Positions 15,939 through 24,168 of a stretch of DNA of 64,000 bases are shown here, one piece after another. Source of the stretch: Cupidesulfovibrio sp000226255 (GTDB lineage: Bacteria; Desulfobacterota; Desulfovibrionia; Desulfovibrionales; Desulfovibrionaceae); NCBI RefSeq assembly GCF_003402415.2, contig NZ_AP036014.1, positions 1,364,001 through 1,428,000 of the forward strand. The letters are read 5' to 3'. The translations under genes were made by a program, and so were the position numbers. The notes beneath the pieces were generated by a model. That model saw only the letters and a list, made by a program, of their open reading frames with translations, was not told the DNA's origin and did no database searches. The first letter of the stretch is position 1. The number at the start of each line of letters is the position of its first letter.

Positions 15939-16628
15939 GTGACCCAGCAGAACCGCCGCATCATCGAACGCCTGCCTTTGTTCGACGGCCTGTCCGACGC
16001 CCAGTTGGAGGGCCTTGCGGGCATCGTGGTCGACCGCCGCGTGGACAAGGGGCAGATGATCTTTTTCGAGTCGTCCCCGGCGGAGGGATTCTACGTGGTG
16101 GCCGAGGGCCGAGTGAAGATATTCAAGACCGCGCCCGACGGGCGCGAGGCCGTGATGCACGTGATGGGCCCCGGCGAAACCTTCGGCGAGGTGGCCGTGT
16201 TCCAGGGCGGCACCTTTCCCGCCCACGCCATGGCCGTGGAAAACGCCCGCGTGCTGTTCTTGCCGCGCAAGGGGCTGGTGGACCGCATCACCCGCGACCC
16301 CACCCTGGCCATGAACATGCTGGCCGCGCTGTCGCGCAAGCTGCGCGTGTTCACCAGCAAGGTGGAATCCCTGACCCTGCACGAGACGCCGCAACGCCTT
16401 GCCGCCTACCTGCTGCACGCCAGCGAACTGAAGGGCGACGCCGACACCTTCCGGCTGGACATGGCCAAGGGAGTGCTGGCGGGCATGCTGGGCACCGCGC
16501 GCGAGACGCTTTCGCGCTGCCTCGGCAAACTGGTGGAGCGGGGGGCCGTTACCGTGGACGGGCGCGAGGTGACCATCGTCGACCGGGACTATCTGCAGGC
16601 CCTGGCTGACGGAGACGAGACGCTGTGA
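15939..16628 (+). CDS. hcpR: CRP/FNR-family regulator, probably HcpR
   Basis: A 229-residue transcription factor with an N-terminal cyclic-nucleotide-like sensor domain (GEVAVFQGG near residue 85) and a C-terminal Crp-type winged helix with recognition helix GTARETLSRCLGKL (about 186-199). In Desulfovibrio a regulator of this family, HcpR, controls the hybrid cluster protein gene in response to nitrosative stress. The hcp and frdX genes lie 4-7 kb away here, and a fitting palindrome precedes hcp, so the name is an inference from context. The start is a GTG at 15939 with AGAGGA upstream; no closer ATG exists. The FNR-type cysteine cluster is absent, so sensing would be by another cofactor such as haem. 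Confidence 0.8.
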   Translation: MTQQNRRIIERLPLFDGLSDAQLEGLAGIVVDRRVDKGQMIFFESSPAEGFYVVAEGRVKIFKTAPDGREAVMHVMGPGETFGEVAVFQGGTFPAHAMAVENARVLFLPRKGLVDRITRDPTLAMNMLAALSRKLRVFTSKVESLTLHETPQRLAAYLLHASELKGDADTFRLDMAKGVLAGMLGTARETLSRCLGKLVERGAVTVDGREVTIVDRDYLQALADGDETL

Positions 16629-16760
16629 TGCCGGGGGGCGCGCGTGGGTGCGCGGCCCGGCGGCGGCCGTCACGCGGCCTTCGCGGGCGTCGTTCTGACG
16701 GCAGGGAGTGGACGTCCGGCTTTTCTTCGCCGCGCGCGGCGAATCCGTAGCGGAGGAACG

Positions 16761-17444
16761 ATGCAACACCCTCAGGCGTATGCCTGGGCGCTGGTGCTCA
16801 TGGTGGCCCTGGCGCTGTGCGCCCTTGCCGTTTTCGTGTTTGCGCTGGGCATGCGCAGGTACCCCGGCATGCTCGCCTGGGCAGGCGGGGGCTTCATGAT
16901 GGCCACGGGCATCTTCCTGATGCTGCAACAGGGGGCCTGGCCGTTGCTGGCCAGCGTCATAGTGGCCAACCTGTGCCTGGTGGGCGGCGGCATGCTGGCG
17001 GCGGCGGGACTGCGCCGGTTCCTGGGCAGGCGGGTGCCGTGGCGCGTCTTTGCCGTGGTGCTGGCCTCCCTGGCCTGCTGGGCCTCGTGGTACACTTGGG
17101 TGCGGTTCAGCTTGCCCGCGCGGGTGCTGGTGTTCAGCCTGCACATGCTGGTGGTCTATGCCGATCTTGCGCTTGTGGCCTGGCGGGCCTGGCGCACGGG
17201 CAGTCCGTGGCCGGCGCTGCTGATCGCGGGCAGCAACGTGGTGTCCGGGGTGTTCGCCGTGGGGCGCGGGGCGGCGGCCCTGTCCGGCGCGCTGGACGCC
17301 GTGCCGTCGGTGTTCATCTGGAAGTTCGCGGCCTATGGCGCGTTCGTGGTGGGGCCGCCCGCCGTGGTGGTGCATACGGCGGGGTTTCTGCTGCTGGCGG
17401 GCTACCGCAGCACGCTGGAGTTGCGGCCCGGCAGATCCGCCTGA
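16761..17444 (+). CDS. small integral membrane protein, about 7 TM segments, function unknown
   Basis: A 227-residue, nearly all-hydrophobic protein with about seven membrane helices separated by short arginine-containing loops (GMRRYPG, GLRRFLGRRVP, RAWRTGS). It resembles the membrane sensor half found at the N-terminus of some GGDEF or histidine kinase proteins, but it ends after the last helix (AGFLLLAGYRS) with no signalling domain. GGAGG lies five bases before the ATG at 16761, 130 bp after the HcpR-like gene and in the same direction. It converges with the sensor kinase gene. It could be a membrane sensor acting with that kinase; this is only a suggestion. Confidence 0.75.
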   Translation: MQHPQAYAWALVLMVALALCALAVFVFALGMRRYPGMLAWAGGGFMMATGIFLMLQQGAWPLLASVIVANLCLVGGGMLAAAGLRRFLGRRVPWRVFAVVLASLACWASWYTWVRFSLPARVLVFSLHMLVVYADLALVAWRAWRTGSPWPALLIAGSNVVSGVFAVGRGAAALSGALDAVPSVFIWKFAAYGAFVVGPPAVVVHTAGFLLLAGYRSTLELRPGRSA

Positions 17445-17496
17445 ACACGGCGGGGAGAGGCGGAGCCCATCCGGCGGCATTCCCGCAGGCGGGGCC

Positions 17497-19290
17497 TTAC
17501 GCCGCGCGGCGCGCCGCGGGCAGCAGCACCGTGAAACGGCACCACTGGCCCGGCTGCGATTCCACGAGAATGTGCCCGCCGTGGTTGCGGCTGATGATGA
17601 AGTACGAGACCGAAAGGCCAAGCCCCGTGCCTTCTCCCGGCGGCTTGGTGGTGAAGAACGGCTCGAACACCCGCACCCGCGTCCGCTCGTCGATGCCGGG
17701 GCCGTTGTCCTCCACCTCTATGCGCACGTAGTCGGCGTCGGCCCGCCCGGCATCGATGCCGCCAATGCCGTCGGCCCCTGCTGGCATGCCCGGCGCGCCG
17801 CGTTGCACGCCCACGCGCAGGATGATGCGCGGCGCTTCGCCCTCGGGGTAGACCTTCTGCGATATGGCCTGCGAGGCGTTTTTCAGCAGGTTGAACAGCA
17901 CCTGTTCTATCTCGGTGGCGGCGCATTCTGCCGGGGGGGTGCCGGGGGCGTATTCCCGAACTATGCGGATGTTGCGGAAATCGTGTCGCTTTTTGAGGTC
18001 GTAATCGTTTTCCGCCAGTTCCACGGCCCGGTCCAGCAACGCCGCAAGGTCGCATTCGGCGCGCTCCGCGTCGCTGCGCCGGGCGAAATCCAGCATGTGC
18101 CGCACTATTTCTGCGGCGCGCCCGCACGCCTCGCGGATGTTGGTCACCAGCTTGGCCAGCCCGCGCAACTCGAAGTAGTGCTGTACGCGCTCAAGGTCCA
18201 CGCCGGACATCAGGGCGGCGGCTTCGTTGTCCCGCACGCCGGGGGCAAGGCGGCGTTGCAGGTTCTGGGCGGACTGCGCGATGGCCGAAAGCGGGTTGTT
18301 GATTTCGTGGGCCATGCCCGCGGCAACGCCGCCCACGGACATCATCTTTTCCGTCTGCACCATGATCTCGCGCAGCTTCTTCTGCTCGGTCACGTCGCGG
18401 ATGATGGCGATGAGCCACGGTTCGCCGCGCAGGGTGAACCGGCTGAGGGAAATCTCGCAGTCGAAGGGCGTGCCGTCCGCGCGCAGATGGGTCCACTCGA
18501 AGAACTGCGGCGCCCCGGCCAGGGCCCTGGCGATGCGCATGCCCTCCTGCTGGGGCGAGGGGCCGCCCAGCGGTTGCACGGGCGGCGAAAGGTCGCGCGG
18601 GGCCATGGTGGTCAACTGGTCCATGGGCCTGCCGAACAGTTCGCAGGCCCTGCGGTTGGCGTCGCGCACCAGGCCGTCGCGGATCAGGAATATGGCGTCG
18701 TTGGCCGCCTCGAACAAAGCCCGGTACTTGCGCTCGCTTTCGCGCAGTTCTTCTTCGGCGCGCAGCCGTTCCGACACGTCGCGCGCGATGCACGAAACGT
18801 AGGGCGTTCCGCCGATGTCGTGGCGCTTCAGCGCCAGTTCCAGCCACAGGTCTGCCCCAGGCGCGGGCTGGCGGATCAGGCGGCGTTCTTCGGCGCCCAC
18901 CGGGGGCGGGCAGGATGGGGGGGGCGTGGCGTGGAGGATGTCGGCCAGGGGCCACGCGCGGTCGCGCGGGCCGTCTTGCGACGGGCGCTCCGTGCCGCCC
19001 GTAAGGTGCGGCTTCCATCCCGCCAGTTCGGGAAACGCCGCCGCCAGCGGGCGTCCGGTCAGGGTCTCCCACGGCAGCCCTGCGAAGCGGCAGGCCGCGC
19101 CGTTGGCGTCGAGCACCATCAGGGTGTCGGCGGCCAGCAGCAGCACGCCGTCTCCCGCGCTTTCCAGCAGGGCGCGAAACAGTTCCAGCTGCTGGATGCG
19201 TTCCCGCAGTTCCGGGTAGTAGCTCTTGCGGGTCGAGCCCTGCCCCAGCCCGATGAGTTTTTCCCGCAGCTCGTCAGAACGCTTCGGCAT
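17497..19290 (-). CDS. cytosolic PAS-domain sensor histidine kinase
   Basis: A 597-residue kinase without membrane segments. After a short helical start come a PAS domain (about 38-90, LFRALLESAGDGVLLL), a second PAS/PAC region (about 165-195, ISDVS-type PAC end) and a third PAS domain (about 205-330). The HisKA helix follows, with the phospho-accepting His in GMAHEINNPLSAI, then the ATPase N box (LFNLLKNASQAI), DNGPGI and GTGLGLSVSYF. The ATG at 19290 lies inside the alcohol dehydrogenase gene (17-bp overlap), so the two are translationally coupled. No response regulator gene is adjacent, so the partner is elsewhere. The Hcp-locus context suggests a redox or nitrosative signal, unproven. Confidence 0.88.
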   Translation of the reverse strand: MPKRSDELREKLIGLGQGSTRKSYYPELRERIQQLELFRALLESAGDGVLLLAADTLMVLDANGAACRFAGLPWETLTGRPLAAAFPELAGWKPHLTGGTERPSQDGPRDRAWPLADILHATPPPSCPPPVGAEERRLIRQPAPGADLWLELALKRHDIGGTPYVSCIARDVSERLRAEEELRESERKYRALFEAANDAIFLIRDGLVRDANRRACELFGRPMDQLTTMAPRDLSPPVQPLGGPSPQQEGMRIARALAGAPQFFEWTHLRADGTPFDCEISLSRFTLRGEPWLIAIIRDVTEQKKLREIMVQTEKMMSVGGVAAGMAHEINNPLSAIAQSAQNLQRRLAPGVRDNEAAALMSGVDLERVQHYFELRGLAKLVTNIREACGRAAEIVRHMLDFARRSDAERAECDLAALLDRAVELAENDYDLKKRHDFRNIRIVREYAPGTPPAECAATEIEQVLFNLLKNASQAISQKVYPEGEAPRIILRVGVQRGAPGMPAGADGIGGIDAGRADADYVRIEVEDNGPGIDERTRVRVFEPFFTTKPPGEGTGLGLSVSYFIISRNHGGHILVESQPGQWCRFTVLLPAARRAA

Positions 19291-20434
19291 ACAGCTCTTC
19301 CAGTTCGCGCGCGCCGAGCGGGGCCGGATTGGTGGAAAGGCAGGGATCTTCCAGAGCCATGCGCGCCAGTTCCGCCAGTTGCTCGCGGGTGACGCCGTAC
19401 TGGGCGAGCCCCTTGTCGAACCCGGCCCGGCGGCGCATGTCGGAAAGGCGGGCGAACAGCGCGTCGCGCACCTCGTCGTCGGGCGCGGCCAGGGCATCGG
19501 CAACGCCCAGGGCCTCGGCCACCTTGCGGTAGCGTTGCGGGGCCGCCGTGAAGTTGCGGCGCGCCACAAAGGGCAGCAGCAGGGCGTTGCATTCTCCGTG
19601 GGGCAGGTCCAGCATGCCGCCCAGGCTGTGCGAAAGGGCGTGCACCGCCCCCAGGATGGCGTTGGAAAAGGCCAGGCCCGCGTTCATGCTGCCAAGTGCC
19701 ATGCGCGCGCGGGCGTCCCTGTCGTGCAGGTTGTCCAGCACGTCGAACAGGGCCGTGCCGATGCCCCGGATGGCCTCCAGGGCGAACATGTCGGTGACGG
19801 GCGAGTGGGCGTTGGAGGCGTAGGCCTCCACGGCGTGGGTCAGGGCGTCGAGACCGGTGGCGGCGGTGAGGTCGCGCGGCTTGGTGAGGGTGGTCAGCGG
19901 GTCCACCAGGGCCACGTCGGGCACGTTGGCCTTGCTGACGATGGCGATTTTCACCCTGCGCGGCGTGTCGCGGATGATGGCGAACTGCGAGACGTCGGCC
20001 GAGCTGCCCGCCGTGGTGGGCACGCAGACCAGCGGGGGCATGGGCTTGGGGATGGCGTCCACCCCCTCGTAGTCCAGGATGTGGCCGCCATTGGCCACCA
20101 CGATGCCGATGCCCTTGGCGCAGTCCATGGGACTGCCGCCGCCCACGGCCACGATGGCGTCGCAGCCTTCGGCCCGGAACAGTTCGCCGCCCTGCATCAC
20201 CTCGGTATCGCGGGGGTTTTCCGACACCCCCAGAAAGGTCGCGCAGGCGATGCCTTCTTCGCGCAGGGTAGCCAGCACCGTTTCGGTGTGCCCAGCCGCG
20301 GCCACGCCGTGGTCGGACACCACGAGGCAGCGCGATGCGCCCAGATTTCGTGCGTGCCGACCCGCCAGGCCAGCCGCGCCGTAGCCGAAGACGAATTCCG
20401 GCGCGACGAATTTCCGCAGTTCGTAGTCGTTCAT
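19274..20434 (-). CDS. iron-containing alcohol dehydrogenase (type III)
   Basis: NAD(P)-dependent alcohol/aldehyde oxidoreductase of 386 residues. It has the nucleotide-binding motif VAVGGGSPMDCAKG, the family segment PTTAGSSADVSQFA and metal ligands in DALTHAVEAY and the region HALSHSLGGMLDLPHGECNALLLP, where the conserved histidines bind iron. The ATG at 20434 removes 13 upstream residues that lack family similarity. It is followed directly, with overlap, by the sensor kinase gene. Its place beside the ferredoxin and Hcp genes suggests a role linked to reductant supply or detoxification; the substrate is unknown. A CRP/FNR-like palindrome lies 120 bp upstream. Confidence 0.92.
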   Translation of the reverse strand: MNDYELRKFVAPEFVFGYGAAGLAGRHARNLGASRCLVVSDHGVAAAGHTETVLATLREEGIACATFLGVSENPRDTEVMQGGELFRAEGCDAIVAVGGGSPMDCAKGIGIVVANGGHILDYEGVDAIPKPMPPLVCVPTTAGSSADVSQFAIIRDTPRRVKIAIVSKANVPDVALVDPLTTLTKPRDLTAATGLDALTHAVEAYASNAHSPVTDMFALEAIRGIGTALFDVLDNLHDRDARARMALGSMNAGLAFSNAILGAVHALSHSLGGMLDLPHGECNALLLPFVARRNFTAAPQRYRKVAEALGVADALAAPDDEVRDALFARLSDMRRRAGFDKGLAQYGVTREQLAELARMALEDPCLSTNPAPLGARELEELYAEAF

Positions 20435-20553
20435 GGAACGCCCCCGATGCCGCCATGCGACGCCTTTCCCCAAAAAAAGCGCCGCCAGTGATTCCCCGTA
20501 TCACCACTCTATGCAAGCCGGGGCCTGTTCGTCACCCTTTTTGTGCATTTGCC

Positions 20554-20570
20554 TTGACATAATGTCACAA
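20554..20570 (-). promoter_or_regulatory. CRP/FNR-type palindrome upstream of the alcohol dehydrogenase gene
   Basis: The sequence TTGACATAATGTCACAA is an imperfect inverted repeat sharing the GTCACA half-site with the palindrome before hcp. It is a second candidate site for the HcpR-like regulator. The spacing between arms differs by one base from the hcp site and no matching -10 element is evident. Confidence 0.4.
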
Positions 20571-20573
20571 TGG

Positions 20574-20601
20574 CGAACGGCCCGCGAGTGCGGGCCGTTC
20601 G
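20574..20601. terminator. perfect 12-bp hairpin after the hcp-frdX unit
   Basis: CGAACGGCCCGC and GCGGGCCGTTCG flank a four-base loop. It lies between the tandem array behind frdX and the alcohol dehydrogenase gene and probably ends the hcp-frdX transcript, although no U-run follows. Confidence 0.45.
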
Positions 20602-20654
20602 TTGTCTGCGGAAGGTGGTGGCGCGCGGAGCGCCGTGCGGCTTACGCCGCGGGC

Positions 20655-20878
20655 GCTGGCGCGTCAGGTGAGAGGTATTGACGCTGGCGCATCAGGCCAG
20701 ATGTATTGACGCTGGCGCGTCTGGCCAGAAGTCTTGACGCTGGCGTGTCTGGCCAGAAGTCTTGACGCTGGCGCGTCTGGCCAGAAGTCTTGACGCTGGC
20801 GCGTCAGGCCAGAAGTCTTGACGCTGGCGCGTCAGGCCAGAAGTCTTGACGCTGGCGCGTCAGGCCAACGGGGTGGGC
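20655..20878 (-). repeat. eight tandem copies of a 28-bp unit overlapping the frdX stop
   Basis: Eight head-to-tail copies begin at 20655, 20683, 20711, 20739, 20767, 20795, 20823 and 20851, exactly 28 bp apart. The unit reads GCTGGCGCGTCAGGCCAGAA followed by GTCTTGAC; units differ at a few positions (CAGG or CTGG, AGTC or TGTA). Each unit contains GACGC/GCGTC and CTGGC/GCCAG inverted repeats and can fold. The last copy runs into the frdX coding end and supplies its stop codon. There are no spacers, so this is not CRISPR. Confidence 0.95.
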
Positions 20879-21720
20879 GCGGGCGCGCCCTGACAGGTCA
20901 TGATCATCTCGTTCAGCGGCACGTTGGTGCCGGAAAGCGCGCGCGCCTTGGCCAGCGCGGCGGTAAGGCCGCGACAGCAGGGCACTTCCATGCGCAGCAC
21001 GGTCATGGACCGGATGCCGCTGGTGGCCAGGATGTCGGCCAGCCGCTGGGCGTAGGCTTCGGTGTCGTCGAACTTGGGACAGCCGATGAGCACCACCTTG
21101 CCCTTGGCGAAATGGCTGTGGAACAGGGGCGAGGCCGCGGCCGCGCAGTCCGCCGCCACCAGCACGTCGGCGTCCTTCAGGTAGGGGGCCGTGGGCGGCA
21201 CCAGGCGGATCTTCAGCGGCCAGTGGCCAGGGCCGGATACCGGGCCTTCGGCCACGGCGAAGGTGGGGGCGTCGGCCTTGGCGAAGCTGCGGATCATGGA
21301 GCCGGGGCAGCCGCCGTGGCCGCCGCCATGCCCATGCTGGCCATGCCCGGGCTGACGCGCGCCAAGGCCGTACTGGCCGTGCACGCCGTGTCCGTCGTGC
21401 CTGTTGTGGTGGGCATGGTGGGCGTGGTGGCCGCCGGAAGGCGTCCGGGGAGCTTCGGCCCCTTCGGCCCCGTCGCGCTTGCGCACGTGTTCCATGGCGG
21501 CGTCTTCGTCAAAGGGCACGGCCTCGCGCTGGATGATGCGCAGCGCGCCCTGCGGGCAGCTGCCGATGCACGCGCCAAGGCCGTCGCAAAAGCTGTCGGA
21601 GACGATCTTGGCCTTGCCGTCCACGATGGCGATGGCGCCCTCCGCGCAGTCCAGCACGCACGCGCCGCAGCCGTCGCAGCGTTCCTCGTCGATTTCCAGG
21701 ATGTTCCGGGTGGTCTTCAT
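20860..21720 (-). CDS. frdX: FrdX-like ferredoxin with His-rich segment
   Basis: A 286-residue iron-sulfur protein encoded downstream of hcp and probably its electron donor. The first cluster motif is complete (C15, C18, C21, C25). The second (C45, C51, C55, with Leu48 where a Cys is usual) has three cysteines, as in many CDGLGAC-type ferredoxins. Residues 98-136 form a His/Gly-rich stretch (HHAHHAHHNRHDGHG), probably metal-binding. The C-terminal half carries further cysteines (CPGS, DCAAAAS, IGCPKF, VPCCRG). AAGGA precedes the ATG. The 3' end of the gene is made of the first unit of a 28-bp tandem array. The frdX name rests on family memory of the Desulfovibrio hcp locus. Confidence 0.88.
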   Translation of the reverse strand: MKTTRNILEIDEERCDGCGACVLDCAEGAIAIVDGKAKIVSDSFCDGLGACIGSCPQGALRIIQREAVPFDEDAAMEHVRKRDGAEGAEAPRTPSGGHHAHHAHHNRHDGHGVHGQYGLGARQPGHGQHGHGGGHGGCPGSMIRSFAKADAPTFAVAEGPVSGPGHWPLKIRLVPPTAPYLKDADVLVAADCAAAASPLFHSHFAKGKVVLIGCPKFDDTEAYAQRLADILATSGIRSMTVLRMEVPCCRGLTAALAKARALSGTNVPLNEMIMTCQGAPAPTPLA

Positions 21721-21930
21721 GTCTGTGATCCTTGCCCGCGGGTTGGAGCGCGGGCGGCCCTGGCTGCCCGTGGAGGCGGGATGGGGCCGGTGGGTGATGT
21801 CGGGCGTGGCGGGGGTCGTTGCGGTCGCGGTGTCTGGCGGTGCTGTCGGGTGCGTCGCTGATGCCGTGCCCCGGCGCGATGCGCCGGATTGGTGATGCCG
21901 TGCCCTGGCGGGGCGCGCCGGGGCGGAATG

Positions 21931-21954
21931 GGGGGGCGGCCCGTGCCGCCCCCC
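21931..21954. terminator. GC hairpin between hcp and frdX
   Basis: GGGGGGCGGC and GCCGCCCCCC flank a CCGT loop, 26 bp after the hcp stop. Without a U-run it may reduce or stabilise rather than end the transcript. The remaining 21721-21930 contains a duplicated GATGCCGTGCCC block and no gene. Confidence 0.45.
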
Positions 21955-21979
21955 GTCGCTTGCTTCCGTCGTCCGGATA

Positions 21980-23599
21980 TTAGCCCAGAATGGCCTTCAG
22001 GTCTTCGTCCGGGGTGGTGATGGGCTTGATGTTGTAGTTCTGCACCAGGAAGTTCAGCACGTTGGGGGTGATGAACGCGGGCAGTGACGGTCCGAGGCGG
22101 ATGTCCTTGATACCCAGGGCCAGCAGGGTGAGCAGGATGACCACGGCCTTCTGCTCGTACCACGAGAGCACCAGCGACAGGGGCAGGTCGTTCACGCCGC
22201 ACTCGAAGGCGCCGGCAAGGGCCACGGCGATCTGGATGGCCGAGTAGGCGTCGTTGCACTGGCCCACGTCCAGCAGGCGCGGAATGCCGCCGATGTCGCC
22301 CAGTTCCTTGTCGAAGAAGCGGAACTTGCCGCAGGCCAGCGTGAGCACCACGGTGTCCTTGGGGGTCTTTTCCACGAACTCGGTGTAGTAGTTGCGGCCC
22401 GGCTTTGCGCCGTCGCAGCCGCCCACCAGGAAGAAGTGGCGGATGGCGCCGGACTTCACCGCGTCGATGACCTGGCCGGCCACGCTCATGACGGTGTTGC
22501 GGCCAAAGCCCACCAGCACGTTCTTGCCGGGCGCGTCTTCGGTGAAGCCGGGCATTTCCAGCGCCTTTTTGATCACGGCCGAGAAGTCGTAGTTCTCGCA
22601 GTGCACAAGGCCGGGCCAGCCCACGAGGCCGGTGGTGAACACGCGGTCCTTGTACGAGTCCTGCGGCTTCTGGATGCAGTTGGTGGTGAACAGGATGGCG
22701 CCGGGGAAGGCCGGGAATTCCTTGTGCTGGTTCTGCCAGGCGGTGCCGAAGTGGCCGTAGAAGTGGGCGTACTTCTTCAGTTCCGGGTAGCCGTGCGTGG
22801 GCAGCATTTCACCGTGGGTGTAGATGTCGATGCCCTTGCCTTCGGTCTGCTTCAGCAGTTCGTGCAGGTCGCGCAGGTCGTGGCCGGAAACGAGGATGCA
22901 CTTGTTCTTGCGGTGGCCCAGCGGCACCTGGGTGGGCACGGGGTGGCCGTAGGTGCCGGTGTTGCCCGCGTCCAGCAGTTCCATGGCGCGCAGGTTGGTC
23001 TTGCCGCATTCGAGCGCAAGCTCCACCCACTGGCCAAGGTCGCGCTGCACGCCGTCGTACCCGGCGGCCAGGCCCTTGAACAGGAAGGCGAACACTTCGG
23101 GGTCGGCCTGGCCCAGCACGGCGGCGTGGTCGGCGTAGGCGGCCAGGCCCTTCATGCCGTAGAGCAGGGTCTGCTTCAGCGAGACGATGTCCGGGTCGCT
23201 CTTGTCGGCGGTCAGCGCGGCCACGTCGGCCTGCGCGCCCAGGGCTTCCAGGGTGGCGGCGGGCTGGAACGAGGCGGGGCCGGCGCTAGGCGACACGCCC
23301 GCGCGGGCGGCCAGAGCGGTGCGGTGTTTCACGATCTCGTTGATGTACGCCTGGAAGCGGGCCGGGTCGAAGTTGACGTTGGTCAGGGTGGTGAACAGGG
23401 CCTTGGCCCCGTAGTGGTCGATGGCGGGATCGACGATGCCCTTCTTGCGGGCTTCCAGGGCCACCAGGGCCAGGCCGCGCAGGGCGTAGACCGTCAGATC
23501 CTGAAGGGCGGAAACTTCGGGCTGCTTGCCGCACACGCCGATGGTGGTGCAGCCGGTACCCTTGGCGGTCTGTTCACACTGGTTGCAGAACATGGACAT
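21980..23599 (-). CDS. hcp: hybrid cluster protein (hydroxylamine / NO reductase)
   Basis: Iron-sulfur enzyme of 539 residues that reduces hydroxylamine and nitric oxide and protects anaerobes from nitrosative stress. N-terminal cysteines C5, C8, C17 and C23 (CNQC, GTGC, IGVC) have class I spacing for the cubane cluster. Hybrid-cluster ligands are visible further on: His in SGHDLRDLHELL, Cys in TNCIQKPQDS, VGGCDGAKPG, TLACGKFRF and DVGQCNDAYS, and the Glu in WYEQKAV. The chosen ATG at 23599 has AAAAAGGAGAG upstream; an in-frame ATG at 23665 with GGAGCG could add 22 residues. Cytosolic; partner ferredoxin encoded next. Confidence 0.96.
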   Translation of the reverse strand: MSMFCNQCEQTAKGTGCTTIGVCGKQPEVSALQDLTVYALRGLALVALEARKKGIVDPAIDHYGAKALFTTLTNVNFDPARFQAYINEIVKHRTALAARAGVSPSAGPASFQPAATLEALGAQADVAALTADKSDPDIVSLKQTLLYGMKGLAAYADHAAVLGQADPEVFAFLFKGLAAGYDGVQRDLGQWVELALECGKTNLRAMELLDAGNTGTYGHPVPTQVPLGHRKNKCILVSGHDLRDLHELLKQTEGKGIDIYTHGEMLPTHGYPELKKYAHFYGHFGTAWQNQHKEFPAFPGAILFTTNCIQKPQDSYKDRVFTTGLVGWPGLVHCENYDFSAVIKKALEMPGFTEDAPGKNVLVGFGRNTVMSVAGQVIDAVKSGAIRHFFLVGGCDGAKPGRNYYTEFVEKTPKDTVVLTLACGKFRFFDKELGDIGGIPRLLDVGQCNDAYSAIQIAVALAGAFECGVNDLPLSLVLSWYEQKAVVILLTLLALGIKDIRLGPSLPAFITPNVLNFLVQNYNIKPITTPDEDLKAILG

Positions 23600-23761
23600 G
23601 GGGCTCTCCTTTTTCTGGGGTTCATTCTTGTGGCCGAACAGGCCTAAAATTTTCGAAAGGACCATGGCTCGCTCCGTCGTGGTTGTGGTTCGGCGGGGCG
23701 GCGTCGTCGGATCGGCGCATCCGCCGCATCCGTCGTGGCCTTTCGCCCCGTCGTTGAGTGC

Positions 23762-23804
23762 ACAATAGTCCGGGGGGCGAAGGCGCGATGTGACGGGCAT
23801 CAAA
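23762..23804 (-). promoter_or_regulatory. hcp promoter with HcpR-type activator site
   Basis: On the minus strand TTTGATGCCCGTCACA (23789-23804) is a CRP/FNR-type inverted repeat (TTTGA, 6 bp, TCACA). Its centre is about 31 bp upstream of the centre of a TATTGT -10 hexamer (23762-23767). The start point would lie near 23755, which places the operator at -41.5, the usual class II activator position for this regulator family. No good -35 is present, as expected for an activated promoter. Confidence 0.65.
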
Positions 23805-24168
23805 ACCACGGGGAATTTCGCGCGGAATGCGATTTTTTTTGCCAATGGCGAATGCCCGGCAAACCGTGGCCCGACGGAGGAGCGATGCGGGCATCTCCTT
23901 CATGCTAGCACCGGGCGCGTGAAACGGCAGTATTTTTCCGCCGGGACGGAGCGTGAAAGGACGCCCCCCGGAAAAGCCCCTCCAGAATCCGGCGTGGTCC
24001 GGCCTTGCCAGTAGGGAGGGCGCCTGCATGCCGCCCGCAAGATATGCGGGCATCCGTCTATGTATCCATGGCGACAGGATAGAGAATATCAATTTTACCG
24101 AAACTTGGCAGGTGGGCTATCCAGTGGCAAGCCACCGCGCGTGGCGCAGCTTTTCCGCAGGAGGCCCC
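23805..24168. other. intergenic region between divergent hcp and activase genes
   Basis: No supported gene. The stretch 24075-24100 is AT-rich (GATAGAGAATATCAATTTT) with a small GATA/TATC inverted repeat and probably belongs to the promoter of the activase gene, but I could not fix the promoter elements. Confidence 0.5.

Noticed and set aside
20655..20878. Possible CRISPR array (28-bp repeats)
   Set aside because: The repeats are contiguous with no unique spacers, and no cas genes lie near; it is a tandem repeat.
23663..23665. Longer hcp form starting at 23665
   Set aside because: It would add 22 residues before the conserved MFCNQC start; the downstream ATG has the better ribosome-binding site. 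Kept only as an alternative.
24078..24096. Fur-box-like sequence upstream of the activase gene
   Set aside because: About 12 of 19 positions agree with the classical box, too few to claim, and its relation to a promoter is unclear.
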